Below are positions 1-12,754 of a DNA stretch of 64,000 nucleotides, one piece after another. The notes under the pieces are model-generated. The model ran no database searches. It was given only the letters and a program-made list of their open reading frames with translations, and had not been told where the DNA came from. A program made the translations under genes and the position numbers. Origin of the DNA: Phytoseiulus persimilis (lineage: Eukaryota > Arthropoda > Arachnida > Mesostigmata > Phytoseiidae); contig CM075102.1 in the NCBI GenBank assembly GCA_037576195.1, positions 48,294,745-48,358,744 of the forward strand. The letters are read 5' to 3'. Within the stretch, counting starts at the first letter, position 1; each line of letters starts with the position of its first letter.

Positions 1-2106
1 TCAGTCAGTTGACTCATGCGCCGACAGGAGCCTCGAGGCTCTCATTCTGGAACCACGGACGTTAGAAGATACAATGGTCCCTTGGAGAACTTTGAGGAAT
101 CAGTTCGAATGAGCCCAACGAAGAATCTCCGCCAGCGGACACCCGCTTGTTGTCGAGCGGCACTCTGCTCCGTTCGTCTTCTTAACCTTGTCTCCAATTG
201 ATGCTAGGTCGCCTGTGGTACTCGTAGGAAATGACGACACCAATAATGAGAGGCTTCACTCTGAATATTCCGAGATGTGGCAGTCATGGTCGCATCAACG
301 TGACAGGTGCGAGTCGAGGCCGCAGAGGCACTTGTTTTCGCTCAAGAGTTCCGCCTCATGACATCTCGGAATTTTATCGAAAATTATCATTAGTGATTTG
401 ACACCGTCAACGGGGATTCGGATTCGTGCTGGCGTTTCGGGAATGAGAATGGCGTGGAACTGTCGAACTTCTGCGAAGTCCTCCTCTTGATGCGATTCGA
501 GACTCCCGAGCGCTCTTCGCGTTCGAGGTCGCGAACGCAGCTCTGTTGTTGTCTGTTAGCTCCTCGTATTTGGAGAGAGAGAGAAAGTACCATTCACCAT
601 GTTGTAAACCAGGCCGGAACTGTAAACCACGCTTCTGTCGATCCTGTTTATGGGTTAGTCGTCCCGCGAAGCAGCCTACAACCGACGATTTCGGCGAGGG
701 CTCACGGACTGCTAGAAGCCACTGCAGCGAGCAATGTCGGTTCCGGTGCGAATTTCACGAAATCCGTCACACCGCATCGGAAACCACATCTGATGATAGC
801 GCTAGTGATGAACATTCGAGCTGATGCTTTGAGCTGAGCTTTCGGCGTGAGAATATTCCGTCGCCGCGGTCGTTAGCAGAATTTGTACGGACCAGTGTCA
901 GCCCCACTCGTTTAGGGCAAATAATGCTCCATCGGATGGGACTCAAGTGACGGAGTAATCGCATCGACGCCCTCCGGCTTCCATTTCGAGTTTCCTCCTT
1001 TGTTCTTGTGGTGAGCCGTTAGCAATTGAATTATTCCCTTCAAAACTGAGTGAGAACGCTACAATCGCGTCAACGTTCTTCGCGGAGCAGACTCATCGAC
1101 GAACAGGAAAACAGACATCGTCGACGGCAAGGCCACGAACGACAGGCACAAGCAGGTCGACGCAAAATGTCGTGATTCCGCCCACGACTAATGTTTGTCG
1201 TTCATACGAACAGAAACGAGTCGTCTCAATGTGGGTCGAATTTCGCAATTATTTACGACTCTGAGAGGCTGACTTGGAAACAGACCATCATTGCACACCT
1301 CTATCTCCTTTTGAGCCGAGATTCCTTCGACTCCCAGCGACGTGTGCAAGAATCCAGAGAATAGTTCTGTAGGTGTAGAAGGGAGACAATGCCTGCAATT
1401 AGATGCGGTTTGAGCATGAGCCACAGTATGAACGTGAGCACTTGATTGAGCAAGCGCGGCAAGATCACGCTCAGACGAAGTTTGCGGCGATCGCATCGAG
1501 AAGGTTGGTAAATGTACGATGATACCGATGATATCTCACCGCCTGATAGTTTCACTCCACGCATATCCTCAATCAGGAGCGCGTGGACACAAACTGCGAG
1601 TGGTGTGAATAATTCAATCCATCGCTCTTTTGGCCAACGACTGGTTTCATGATGCCTCTTCGCGCGAGAGATGAGCATAACATCGTACTGCAGCCAGGAT
1701 CAGCCACAGAAAACGGGCACTTTTCTGCACGTGTCATCAACGTTATTACGATCATCATTCAGGCGGAAGAGTGTAATTTTCAAAATAGAATGTTTCCGGG
1801 ACTCCGCCCTGTATGCACTCGCGAGTACAGGCTGTCCAGGCTCAGTTTCAAAACCACATCGCTCAGTCGAATAGAACGGCCGCTCGCGGATCAAAAGTTC
1901 AAGGAACAGTCCGAGAACGAAGCTGGAAACTTCAGTGCTGCGCACGCGCGCTTCCTTGCGCCATCATGTTCCCCGCCGCACTGCGGTGCTTCCGTTCCCT
2001 CCGGCTGCTGATGAAAATAGATTCCAGCGTCCCCTGCAATCATCTCGCACCTAGAGCGAACTCGTGGCCTGCTAAAAGAGGAAACGATTCCCGAACAGTC
2101 ACACAC
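1..2106. other. Intergenic or unresolved, no supported gene
   Basis: Open frames here reach about 125 codons on both strands, which is within what about 50% G+C sequence gives by chance in 64 kb. None combines a start, splice sites in phase and a recognisable domain. Downstream exons of the tentative minus-strand gene at 2.1-2.8 kb could lie here, because its last exon ends in phase 2, but I could not pick one out. Confidence 0.5.
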
Positions 2107-2823
2107 CCGCGAGCCGGTTCAGGTGGGCTCGTTTTGGACGCTGCGCTTGAATCGTCATCTCGGATCTCCATCACTGTGTTCCACATGCTTTGAATTGTTC
2201 GGGACGAGCCGAACAACTTCCCGCGCGACTGAGTTCGTCCTCGATAAGGGAATCCATCGTCCTGTGGAGACTGTAGCTCCTCGAGAGTCATCAGTTCACC
2301 CGGAAGTGCGGCGATTGGACAGTAACGGACTTCCGGACTGTTCATTGGTCGTGTCCTGTGTCGCTGCTCCTCGGTGGGTGATGAATTTTGAATTCAAGAT
2401 TCGCATGCTTCCCGTGCTGCGGGGTCAAGGCTGCTTCTCGCGATCAAATGAACAAAATAACACAGTGAGCTCGATGCTCGGGGTCGGACAATGAATTCGG
2501 GCCAGAAAAACACGGGGTCCAGCGAACCTGGAGAAAACATTCCAGGGGAACGCCACTCGTTGTTTCAGTACGTCGAACGACTCGCGATGGAGGAAACCAA
2601 CCCTCTTGGCTGTCTCACTGACCTCATCCTGAACCAGGAAGGTATCCTTGATCAAACCAGCGTTGGTTCTCCGCTTGCAGCCGGGCTCCTCTGATGATCG
2701 AGGCGCGCGTTTCAGGACCGGGCTCGATGATCCTGGAACCTCCAGCACCTCCATCGAGTCAGGTTTCCTCCGGTTTTGCCCAAATCCTCCAAGATCCATG
2801 ACCATCGTCTGCTGATTTCGCAT
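2107..2823 (-). CDS. Tentative two-exon hypothetical protein (partial)
   Basis: This is a candidate gene that I do not recognise. The first exon (2823-2623) starts with an ATG, runs 67 codons and ends at a good donor (GATGAG|GTCAGT) in phase 0. The second exon (2261-2107) follows a CCACAG acceptor, stays open for 51 codons and ends at CGCGG|GTGTGT in phase 2, so more exons must lie at lower coordinates. The translated text is polar and rich in Ser, Pro, Arg and Glu (for example SSSPVLKRAPRSSEEP and DDDSSAASKTSPPEP), as in disordered regions. The in-phase joining of the two exons is the main support. Long frames also run through both exons by chance, so this may be non-coding. Confidence 0.3.
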
Positions 2824-4290
2824 TTTCCTGCCGTCAGAATGTCGCGTTCTATGAGAAATCCTGAACAGGCATCGAGCGAATGGAGGACAGAAGAAACGAT
2901 GGCAATCTAGAGATGCAATCCGATCCAGCAACTAGCGCAGGAATAATCCTAGGATGAAAATTCTCAGGCTGACGTTGGACGGCGGCGATCAATGCCACAT
3001 GTCTGTGGTTGAACGTGTTTTCATATGCGGGATGCCGGATATTTGGAAATTATAGTCGTCTAGAGCCGAGAATGGGGCGCAGCGGTGCACTCCACCTCGT
3101 CTAGATGCTGAATCAGGCCGAGTTGCTTCACAACTCGACTCTGCGACCCGGGCTGGATTGCGATACGTGCCAATAACTCTGAGCGACGTGAAACGGACGA
3201 TGAAACGTGCTTTCCCGTAGCAGCAGGGCTGTCACGTGCTGACTGATGTCCGAACCACATTAGCGAGTGTCGCGATCCAATGACCAGCGGCGGCACCAAT
3301 CCTTTCGACGGATGCTTCGGGGAACAACTACACAATCAATTTAAAGCGTGTGTCACGTGTCACCAGAATATCCGCGCGGCGCCACGCTGCGCCGGTGTTG
3401 TCCCACGAGCCGTTTGGAACCGATGATGAGCTCGGACGGACATTTCGCGAGAACATTCCCTCGAACGGGCCCCGTGGAACTGTGCTCTGGGTGTTCGGTT
3501 GCTGACGACTGCTTCGTTTATTCTAAGAAAGCATCATGAACTGACAGAGTCGGCATTTTTTCCTTCGTGCCGGCTCCTTCGCTGGCCAGATCTGAAAGGG
3601 ACCGCTATCGGGTCAGTGAATTATGTTGGGGTGGCCTCATGTATTTACACTGTTGTCGATGTTGCTATTGCTGCTATTTACGTTAGCAATGCCTGTAATC
3701 ACCGCTAATGCGCGCCTAAGAAGTTCACTATGAGGCACTCACGGAGTAGATTCGCGTTCGCGTACGCTTGTTTGGAGTTCGATCGACTGTGATACATAGG
3801 ATAAACTCACATCGGAACACTTGAAAAATGGAGACGGAGTTTGCTCACTCGGTCGATCGATTGACCCTCCGTTCGCTCGATCAATCAGACGCGGTGAGAG
3901 TTTCCGTCGGGAGAGCGGCATCGCGAGTTCTGGCCTCCCGAGTTGCCCACGGAGACGTCTCCCTCGAACTCTGGAGCTCGAGTCGCTCCGCAAAGAATGA
4001 CAGAATGCGAGAACGATCTCTGTAGACGCGTTCGAAACCGTCGCAACCACTCCATTCGAGTCAGACTCAAGTCAGCATGGAATGCGTTAGAGGAAAGCTG
4101 CGCTCGTTGGGAGAATTTTAAGCTCGGTGTGTTCGTGAATGTGTTTGGGAACAGGCTCAGTCTGAGCAATCCCCTCGCGAGGGGCGGGGTTAACCTCGTT
4201 CGATCGAGAAATTCACGTCGGATGTCCCTCTGAATCCGAAGGATGACACCGAGATAGTCGCTTACGCCCGTCCCGTCCGACTCTTTCCAG
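2824..4290. other. Non-coding stretch upstream of the RPGR-like gene
   Basis: This should hold the promoter and first exon of the RPGR-like gene, whose first recognised exon opens in phase 1 at 4291. I could not choose a first exon with certainty. An ATG at 3999 with a phase-1 donor near 4126 is one possibility. The long minus-strand frame at 3885-4649 overlaps RPGR exons and is treated as a shadow. Confidence 0.4.
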
Positions 4291-7200
4291 AACTGGGAGC
4301 CGTTTTCACCTTCGGGAAATCCAAGTTCAGCGACAACTTGCCGGGAACGTTCTGGGTGAAGAACGATGCCGTAATCAGTGTCTCGTGCGGAGATCAGCAT
4401 TCTGTCTTCATAACAGCATCGGGCCGCACGTTTTCGTTCGGCTCGAATGACTATGGACAGCTGGGACACGGCCACACGAGGCCCTTGGTAAACCCGAGAT
4501 GCGTCAAAGGTGAGGAAACATTTTGCTCTCGATTGCGGCTCAAGTCGAAGACCCGAGAAGCGTAGCGAACACGATTCTGACTTTATGTTCACGAACAGCT
4601 TTAAAAGACAAACGGGCCATCTTGGTGGCCTGCGGCCGCTCCCACACATTGGTAGCTACGGACGACAAGAAAGTCTACGCTTTCGGAATCAACTCCGAAC
4701 ATCAACTCGGGGTCAAATCTACGGCAGCATATCACGCGGAGCCTCAACTCGTCGCTACACTCAACGGAGTTCAGGTGAGATTCGGAAATCAGCAGGACCT
4801 CCCGCTGTCTAGCTCCAGTTCAGCTCGGCACCTCCAGCTCCTAGAATGACCGAGAAAACTCGGTCGCTTTCTTCTCAGAAGCTTAGAAGGCATACCCTGC
4901 TCGGCACTCGGAGAGTAAAGCGGAACCCCGTCTTGGATTCCAGGTGAAGGCCCTTACAGCCGGAGCGGATCACTCGTTGGCTCTGAGTGCGAAAGGGATT
5001 GTTTATCTTTGGGGCTCGAGTGAGCACGGCCAGCTGGGTCTAGGCCGGAAAAAGCAGCGGAAACTCCCCGTTCAACTGAAGACTGAGGGAAAAGCAATCG
5101 CGATTTCGGCTGGCGCGTATCATTCAGCTTACGTGAACACAGACGGAGTTCTCTATACGTTTGGTAAGCGCCTGGGTTTTGCAGGAATTGCTCTACCCCC
5201 GATCGAACACGGAATGAACGACCGAACGTACCCGGGCCGAGATGGCTCACTGCTATTTTGACAACTTCATGTGAAAAGCGTGATTTCGTTGAAAGGCTCC
5301 AGACAAGGCAGCTCACATCAAATAAACGAGAAGCCTCGACTCCCACGGCACGCGATCATCGATCCCGACATGTGACGACGACTCTCAACTTTGCTCGAGC
5401 TGAGGTCAAGTCTGAAGTCGTTGTTGACCTCGGAGCGAGTCAGTCGCTCACGCTGTGAACATCGGACCACATAATTCCGTTTCTCGCCAACGGGTTGACA
5501 GCTCATGGCGAAGTCTATTAGTTGGATCGATTGATGATTCGTTTGGTGATAGGCTCCCGATCGAATTCGATCGATTCTAGAATCGGGTGTTTGTTTCCCA
5601 CGGGCTCGTGACCGGCGAAACGATTATACACGTGTTGCCAAAACTGCGCTCATCGACGCGGAATACCTTCGCGCTCATTCTCTCCGATTCCCGTTCCAGG
5701 TGAAAGTGAGCACGGCAAACTTGGCACCAATTTGGCGCCAAAAAAATGCCGGAAGCCTTCAAAAGTTCCTGATATTCAGGGACTCGTAACATCGGTGGCA
5801 TGCGGAGGCTCACACACGGTCGCATTAACTTGCGACGGTCGGGCGTACTCCTTTGGAGACGGTAGGTCCTGATGCCCTCGAGGATCTCATACTCGACCGA
5901 TCTTATCTCCCAATCTGTTCCAATACGAAAAACAAGAATGCTCTACAATGTGCGCTGATCTCACAGGGAGCCACGGTCAACTGGGCCTCGGTCAAAGAGT
6001 GTCACATGCCGGACGACCTCACTTGGTTCAAATGCCGACCGGCGTAAAAATGGCTCGAGTGTCCGCGGGTCAGAACCACACGGCATTTCTGAGCGAGGGT
6101 CGGCAGATGTACACATGCGGCGAAGGCCGACACGGCAAGTTAGCTCTCGAAGATGGAGAAATGGGGAGCAACAAGTTCAGTCCGATGTTGGTCGACATCC
6201 TGTCACTGTTCCAAGTCCAACAGGCGAGTTCGCAAAAGTATTCAATCGGAATCGATCCAACGAGGTTGAAGCGCGCGATCTCGGTCGGACTAACATTAAG
6301 TCCTGAGTTTCGGTCCGGGTCCGATTCTCATTTCGTTCCACTGTTTAACAGGTCTCCTGCGGAGGCTGCCATACCTTAGTTCTCGTCGTTCCGGGCTTGA
6401 CAGATCCCCAAGGCAACCGTATGGGGGACTCTCCAATTTCAGCGGCGGTTCAAGCCACAGAGCTCACACTCGCTCGATTGAGGAGACGCTATAAGAGGGC
6501 ACTCAGCTACGCTGATCTCTACGCCGACGAAAATGATGGTACGCCGATGATATTGAGCTCGTTACTATTCGGCGTTTGAATCAACAGGATGAACTCCAAG
6601 GGGCTCCGAAACTCCTTCGTGCCAGCGACTGTACAAAAAGTATTGTTTCCAGCGGAGAAACGATTGTCTCGTCACTACCTGAATCTCGACGATTCCACTG
6701 CCTTCGGCACGCTGCGTTACATCGACTCAGACGTTGAATCAGACTGTGGCGACGACGAGAACGCGAACATTAGCGCGGTGAGTTTCCAGTTACCCTTAGG
6801 TCCGAGCTGTCGTTGTTAGGCAAGATTCAGCGATTTTCCAGAGCGGCCCCTGTCATGAATTCGGATTCTGATTTATAAAATCAACGTGGATGCTGAAATA
6901 GTTTTCAAATGCACATATGTCTGTCATGTTCGATTCCATGTTTAAACGAAATCTTGACTTCTTGTAGACTCAGTTGTTCTCAGAAGTTTATGAGATCCAG
7001 AAAGTAAGTTATGGTTCTGGCAGTAGTCCCTGAAGTCTCCCTGAAGTCCATTTGGGTTCCTAGGTCCGTTCCCATGCATTTCCCCCGTTTTCGGGCTTCC
7101 AACCTGCGCCTCGTCGTCACTGGGAATCTAGAGTAGTAACCATGTATTTGCTTGCTGAGCTGAAATCTCTTCCAGCTGAGCCCTTGGTGACGGGCTTCAG

Positions 7201-8166
7201 TTTCTCGGTCGTTCAAGACCTGTCGCGAGATCCGAAACTCATTCTTTGACCGTTGCAGGCGTCGGTGATCTGCATGGATGGCAAAGGCGACAATTTGAAG
7301 AATGGCTCGAAGAAAAACAAGAACGGATCGGCAAAAGACGGCAGCAAAGGAGAGAGCGGTGCAAAGGTGTGTGTATACATCAACGGAGATCGATTTTTCT
7401 TGTGAAATCAAATGGTGCTTCTAGCTGTATTCCGTCGCGCGTCATGGACATGCGTTTGATTGATATTCTAATGGTCGGCGAATGCGCCTGCTTCCGTAGT
7501 GGAACCGCCGTTCTCTCAAGTTCTCTCTATGTTTGTTCGAGGTCTCGGATTCGACCGGGCTTCCACTATCGTTGTATCCATAAATGTGAATTATTTGCCA
7601 CCATAAGCGAATCCGCACGCAGACGTCGGCGAGAGTTCACAACGATGGCCGAGAGTTCTTCCATACAGTCGACTCATTACAACGAAGACAAGTGTATAAG
7701 TGGGAAAGAAGAGCCCACAAACTTTCTGGAGAGAGAAGAGCCGCGATTTCTTCATGAACCCTTCCCGCTGGTAGACTTTGGAATCCAGAATCATCTCCTC
7801 ACTCTATTAAACATCGATGTATCGCATCCTAACGACTGGAATACGCACAAACATGAGCCGTCGAACTTGCCGATTGAAACGCTCCCAGAACTTCTGCTAC
7901 ATCTTTCAACTCACCTCTCGCTCACTGCAGAATATGACATCATCGGTTTTGTTCAGACTTGCTCCAACACGTCCAATATTCGGGGTCCATCGACCTGGGG
8001 TCGAAGCCTTGACTCAGAAAAAGCTTCATGTCAACTCTTCGAACAAGACTCACGTGGAGATCCCACTCCTATCCGGATCTCGGACGAAATCTCGGAGGAA
8101 AGTAGCGAAACTTGCTAACAGAGTTCATTGCATTTACAGTCATCGTCCTCATGTACAATCCAGTAG
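4291..8166 (+). CDS. RPGR: RPGR-like RCC1-repeat protein with a C-terminal CAAX box (5' end missing)
   Basis: This is a homologue of retinitis pigmentosa GTPase regulator, a seven-bladed RCC1 beta-propeller protein of the ciliary transition zone. Exons: 4291-4509, 4599-4774, 4944-5163, 5700-5861, 5967-6223, 6352-6538, 6653-6777, 6968-7003, 7259-7366 and 8140-8166, all joining in frame to about 505 codons. The opening motif GAVFTFGKSKF and the following FWVKND match the start of vertebrate RPGR. Repeats carry the usual signatures (SCGDQHS, ACGRSHT, AGADHS, SAGAYHS, ACGGSHT, SAGQNHT, SCGGCHT, each followed by FG..GQLG-type blades). After the propeller come an acidic patch, a 12-residue micro-exon and a Lys/Gly/Ser-rich tail. 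The last 9-codon exon encodes SSSSCTIQ and a stop, a CAAX prenylation box like the CTIL end of the constitutive mammalian isoform. The first coding exon was not identified. The intron after 6223 starts with GC. Confidence 0.9.
6224..6351 (+). other. GC-AG intron in the RPGR-like gene
   Basis: The exon encoding FQVQQ ends in CAG at 6223 and the intron starts GCGAGT. The next exon starts after TTTAACAG at 6352 with the codons for VSCGGCH. Frame and family alignment both require this junction, so the donor is the rare GC type. Confidence 0.75.
7367..8139 (+). other. Last RPGR-like intron with an unusually long open frame
   Basis: This 773-base intron lies between the Lys/Gly/Ser-rich exon and the CAAX exon. 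A frame other than the exon frame stays open from 7246 to 8118. It includes an ATG at 7645 followed by about 157 codons of ordinary-looking protein sequence. In vertebrate RPGR the corresponding part of the gene supplies alternative C-termini. Here the frame does not continue the exon frame, so I leave it as an intron and raise it as a finding. Confidence 0.4.
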
Positions 8167-11100
8167 CCTTGCACCGTAGGACCACGTGAAGCGGGTCGGG
8201 CCTTCCATGTTGATTGATTGACTGACTGCTGGCTGGCTCAGTGCTAGACAGACATTCGCTAGACCGGACACTGATGAGCCTTTATCTGAGCCAAGTCTTT
8301 CAATCGATGCCACGAAGGACCGAATCAGCACCGCTACTCCTTCCTCATCACCGGCTTTCTTGCGCTCTGTGTTAGGGCCGAACGGAGTCGTCTCGTGCAG
8401 CGACGGTTCCTAGCCAGAGTGCGCATCCAGTACAACTTCGATTCTACGTAGAATGACACCCTTGACCGTGAACGATACCGACACGCTGCACAGCTCACGC
8501 AACGCCGAACGGGTTCTAAGTGCTTTTTTTGTTGTTGAATTGTTGTTCATCTGGCAGGATATTTCTGTACTAGCACGCCTCGAGTCAGCTACACACTCCG
8601 AATGTTCCTCGAGAGCTCCCGCCGCTCGGAAATTCCATGAAGCGGAAGTGAAGACAACACTCAAGAGCCTTGGAGAGCTGGCGATTCCGAGGGCGCCACT
8701 TAATATATTCAATGTCGACCCTGATCTATTTCGATGAAGACCTTCTGCGTGATGGTTCGTCACTTACTAGCTATTGACAGACGGCAATACCTCTCTTGAC
8801 ATATTTACCATCGAAAGGCTTTATCTTATCGTTCGTCAAGCTGCTATACTCGATGTTCCGATGCTGAGATCCGACTGCTTCCGAAATTCAAGAAATGGGC
8901 CCCGAGTCACAACTCGAAAGCGAAGTTGCTCGGAAGCGACCTAATTGTGAAAGTTCGGCGATAGGCAGCAGTTTGTGGGTCGAGCGGCCGAACGAGATTT
9001 ATTTTTGGGAAGTCGTCCCAGTTTCCGCGACGTTCACTTCCAATCCTCACGAAGTCTATCTGATGCGCTTTTTTTTCGATCGCTTGCTTGAGCTTTTCGA
9101 AGTGACGGTCCCTGGATAAGGGCAGCGCACCTTCTTGCTGCGTACCTCCGAACGCAGGGAGTGTACACTGTGATAGCTCCGAACCACAAACAGAAACCTA
9201 TTCTACACATTATATATACTACATGTTATGTGCAATAATGCTTGTGCACCCCTGAATGCTAGTGTGAGAATCGCCCCAACTCCAGCGGTTCTGTTTCGGG
9301 CCTCGGGAGTGGGGAGACTGTTTTCAGGTTGGGCTCTAACTACAGAAACGTGCACGTATCACAGTTTGAGAAAATACGTGGAATATGTTCTTCATTAGTC
9401 GGATCGCCATTCGCAGGGGACGATTACAAGGGTGTAACTTCGTTTTCGATGAAGGTTCCTAATAGTTGACGGATTACTGGTTGGCACAGGATCACTTGAA
9501 GAGGGCTTCTAAGACTCTATCGCTGATCCTCGGCTGACCGTTTCAACCGATTCTCGACCGAAATCTGTCCCTGACCGCCGTCGAGCTGTGAAGCTCTCCG
9601 ACTAATTTGAGTTTCTTCCGGATTCCTCAATTTAGGGGAACGCACCCTCAACACTCACAACATATGACTTGGCTTTGTATCACTCGTAGTTGAGATGATG
9701 GTTTGCAGAACAATCCTCGAGACATATCTAGCAAAACGAAAAACTATCAGAACCTCAGGTTACCTGAATCGTGGTTTACTATTAAGCGTTCATGTTGCGT
9801 GTGTTCACTATCCGAGTGCTTTACTCATTTTATTACTGTTTATACGATGACACTGGGGCAAGAATGATGAAATTAATTATTTGATTGATCGATTGTACTA
9901 CCTTATCCGTTGAACGATCGAATATCGTCGATGACTGCAACAATGTGCGCGTTTGGTGTGGAGATTCTCGAACGGACCTCAGCCGCTGATCCGGAGTCCA
10001 CAATTTGTCCAGATTATTCGGATCGATATATTGTAATAAAGTTCATTGAGTGGTTTATTCTGTATTTTAAAATGGATTTAGATGGTATTGGCCAATGCAC
10101 GAAACTCCCCGTCGAAAAAGTCCTCTCCATCTGTTCAGGAAAATGTCGTTTCGTATGACTGGACACTATTTTACGACACCGCACCGCACAACCTTATCGG
10201 TCACAGCGTGAACGTGACATTGCTCGACGACGCGTCATTGAGGATTGCTTTCGCTTCATGATAGCGCTTAAACGGGAAACACGATCGTTGCGACGGCGGA
10301 ACGGTATTCTGCGTCGTCGTAACCATTCCGTTGAAAGTTCCTTGGCTCATTGATGTGAACAAATCCAAACATCGGGACTCTATTCGGAGCAACCGAACAG
10401 GACAAACGGAACGAGGTTAAGAACGGGTATAGAATGATCCGCCAAGCAAAGTTAAGGGACCAGGGCGATGTTGTCTTTGTGGCGTGAGAAGCCGTCTTCT
10501 TCAACTGAGATCCGGATCTGCGTCATCCCAAGCTCCAGTACTGTGTCGCTCTTTCATGTACTCCGGCATCCGTCGGAATGGTGCTGGAGACATTTCCCGA
10601 CCGAGAAGCTTAGCAGTTCGGAGCATCACCGAGAAGGGTAGAGAAGCCCACTATCGCTTCGACCTCGCGCTCGGGACAGTTCGGCGCGAACTGTGGGTAG
10701 GGTTCCACACATTAGCGTACCGTGAGGGAGCGCGGTCCGCTCCGGGCATGGAGGCTGCAGTGAGGAACGCGCACACACACTCTGTGAGGTAATCCGTCTG
10801 ATCCCTCACAATATGAGTTTGCGGAACTACGTCCGCGCTAACAAATGACTCCAATCGTCTCCTGATAAGTTTGGAAGGGGAGGCTCGAGAGTAATTTCCT
10901 CTTCTTCGCGAACCTGTGGTCCCAGAATATCAGGGTGCATGTGCGCACCGAATCACGACCTTCCAAACGCAACGCTGAAGAACTTTTCTCGAAAACCCTC
11001 CACGCCACTAAACCCGCTGGAAAGTTCCGATCCAATTTCTCCAGAGCCTCGTTAGTAGTTCCGCCAGAACGCAACTTGGTTGAACACTCGACCTGGTCGT

Positions 11101-12754
11101 TTCAGGAAGCTACAGGAATTCGAAGCAACGGATGTCATAATAATGGATTCATAGTATAGAGCGTGGGAGCTTCCACAATCGAATTCCTCATTCACTTTTC
11201 TGGCGCGATTCCTAGTGAACTCATGGTGAATCTTCCACGGATACGGTCGCATCAGCCGACGGTTTCTTCACGATCTCTCAGTGTTGAAGTCGACTCATAA
11301 GTCGGAGAATAATCAGATTACGAGTTCTTCCTTGCATGCTGTGTCTTAATCGAATACATACGCATGAATATGAAATACATTGTTATTATGTTGGTACATC
11401 ATCTGGAACCGAAATTCCGCGCGAGCCCGAGTGGCGGATCAGACCGAGTGTCCGCGCCGGGCATCGTCTAAGGTCGGTACGCGACTGGTTTCACATGCCA
11501 GTTGACGAATCTGTCAGCCTGAGTCCGGAAGAACTCAGCTCTGGCGGTAACTATCGATATCTTTTCCATTTCAATGCTGTCGTCGGACTTCTTCTACTGT
11601 TCTGATCTATGAATCGTCCAAACTCCGTGTTATTCGATCCTCAGCAATGTTTGGAGCACTCCCGAGCGGCTTCGAGATCTTTTACCAAAGAGGTACGTTT
11701 ACGAAGAGAAAAGTGTAGGGAACCCAAGCCAGTCGCTCCCCCTGGAGTCAGTTCGGCTTTCTCGAATGCCGCAGTGTAATTCTGGACTCCGCATAACCCA
11801 GTGAAGATTCTGACTTTTGAAACTTTTCCAAAATCCATGGAAGTAGTGCAACGCAAACATTTGCTGTTCGACGGGATTGCAGATAGGCGTTCCAGCATCC
11901 GTCTCGGAATCTGCGAGGAGGAATCACCTCCGACGGGTGCGTTTTATCAAAAAATTCAAAAAATCCGGATTAGGAAGCCTCGCATTATTATGGTATGAAG
12001 AGGTAGAGTGACACGTGACTCTCGCTGATTGAGAAGTCAGCGGCGAGCATCATCTTGATCCAGAGACCCCCCCCCACTCGCCCGAGTTCCTGGAGAAGGT
12101 TAAGGATTTTGTCATAGGAAGCCCGACTCACTGCGGCCAGATCGGGAGGATGTTCACCGATGTCAGCCTGAATCAAGAAAAATGCCCCGATGCATCGACC
12201 TGATATTGTTCGAAACATTTCTCAGCTCACAATAGAATCGACCGGATAAGAGCAATCCCTGATCTCTATCTGGAACCTGAGCGCGTGAGTCATTTGCTAT
12301 GTCACCACCACCCACGGGATGGTTGTCGCATTGTTTCATGGCTATGTGGAAACTGCAAAACCACGGCTAATCACAGATTGCGGCCTCATCCCATCGAGCG
12401 GGTCTGTCGGTTGGATTTATTCAGCGCTCACGGGCCGGCGGACTCTTCACCAGGTCGAAGAGAAACTCCGATACAGAAACGAGAATACGTCTGCACTCAC
12501 GCACGCCTGGGAGAATGGTGGCTTCTAGCAGCGCCCGGTTCTCTATGGCCGCCGCTGCGTCTGCCCTCACTCGGTTGCGTGTCCGGCGCACTCAGCTTTT
12601 CCGACAGGGGCCAGCCGCGGCTCTGGTCGTCGCAGTGGTGATGGTCGTGGCTCGCCGCTCTCGGAGGGAAGGCAGCGTTACCAGATAGAACGAAACAGAC
12701 CAGCCACCGACGGCAGCAGCAGCACTCGTCGACTTGTAGTCTGTAACGCCCAAC
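8167..12754. other. Long intergenic stretch
   Basis: I see no supported gene in 4.6 kb. There are A+T-rich patches around 9.18-9.24 kb and 9.78-10.08 kb and short TGAT/TGAC tetranucleotide runs at 8209-8225 and 9878-9897. Frames of up to about 118 codons look random. The last few hundred bases should contain the promoter of the dehydrogenase gene that begins at 12755. Confidence 0.5.

Noticed and set aside
3885..4649. 254-codon minus-strand frame
   Set aside because: It runs antisense across two RPGR exons with clear RCC1 motifs. It has low-complexity Arg/Ser text and no domain, so it is a shadow.
6588..6652. Extension of the RPGR exon back to the CAACAG acceptor at 6587
   Set aside because: Joining there in phase gives an immediate TGA. 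The acceptor GTATTGTTTCCAG at 6652 restores the frame and looks stronger.
12285..12641. 118-codon plus frame just upstream of the dehydrogenase
   Set aside because: The text is His/Arg/Trp-rich and irregular with no exon junction to the real ATG at 12755. It is probably promoter or 5' UTR sequence.
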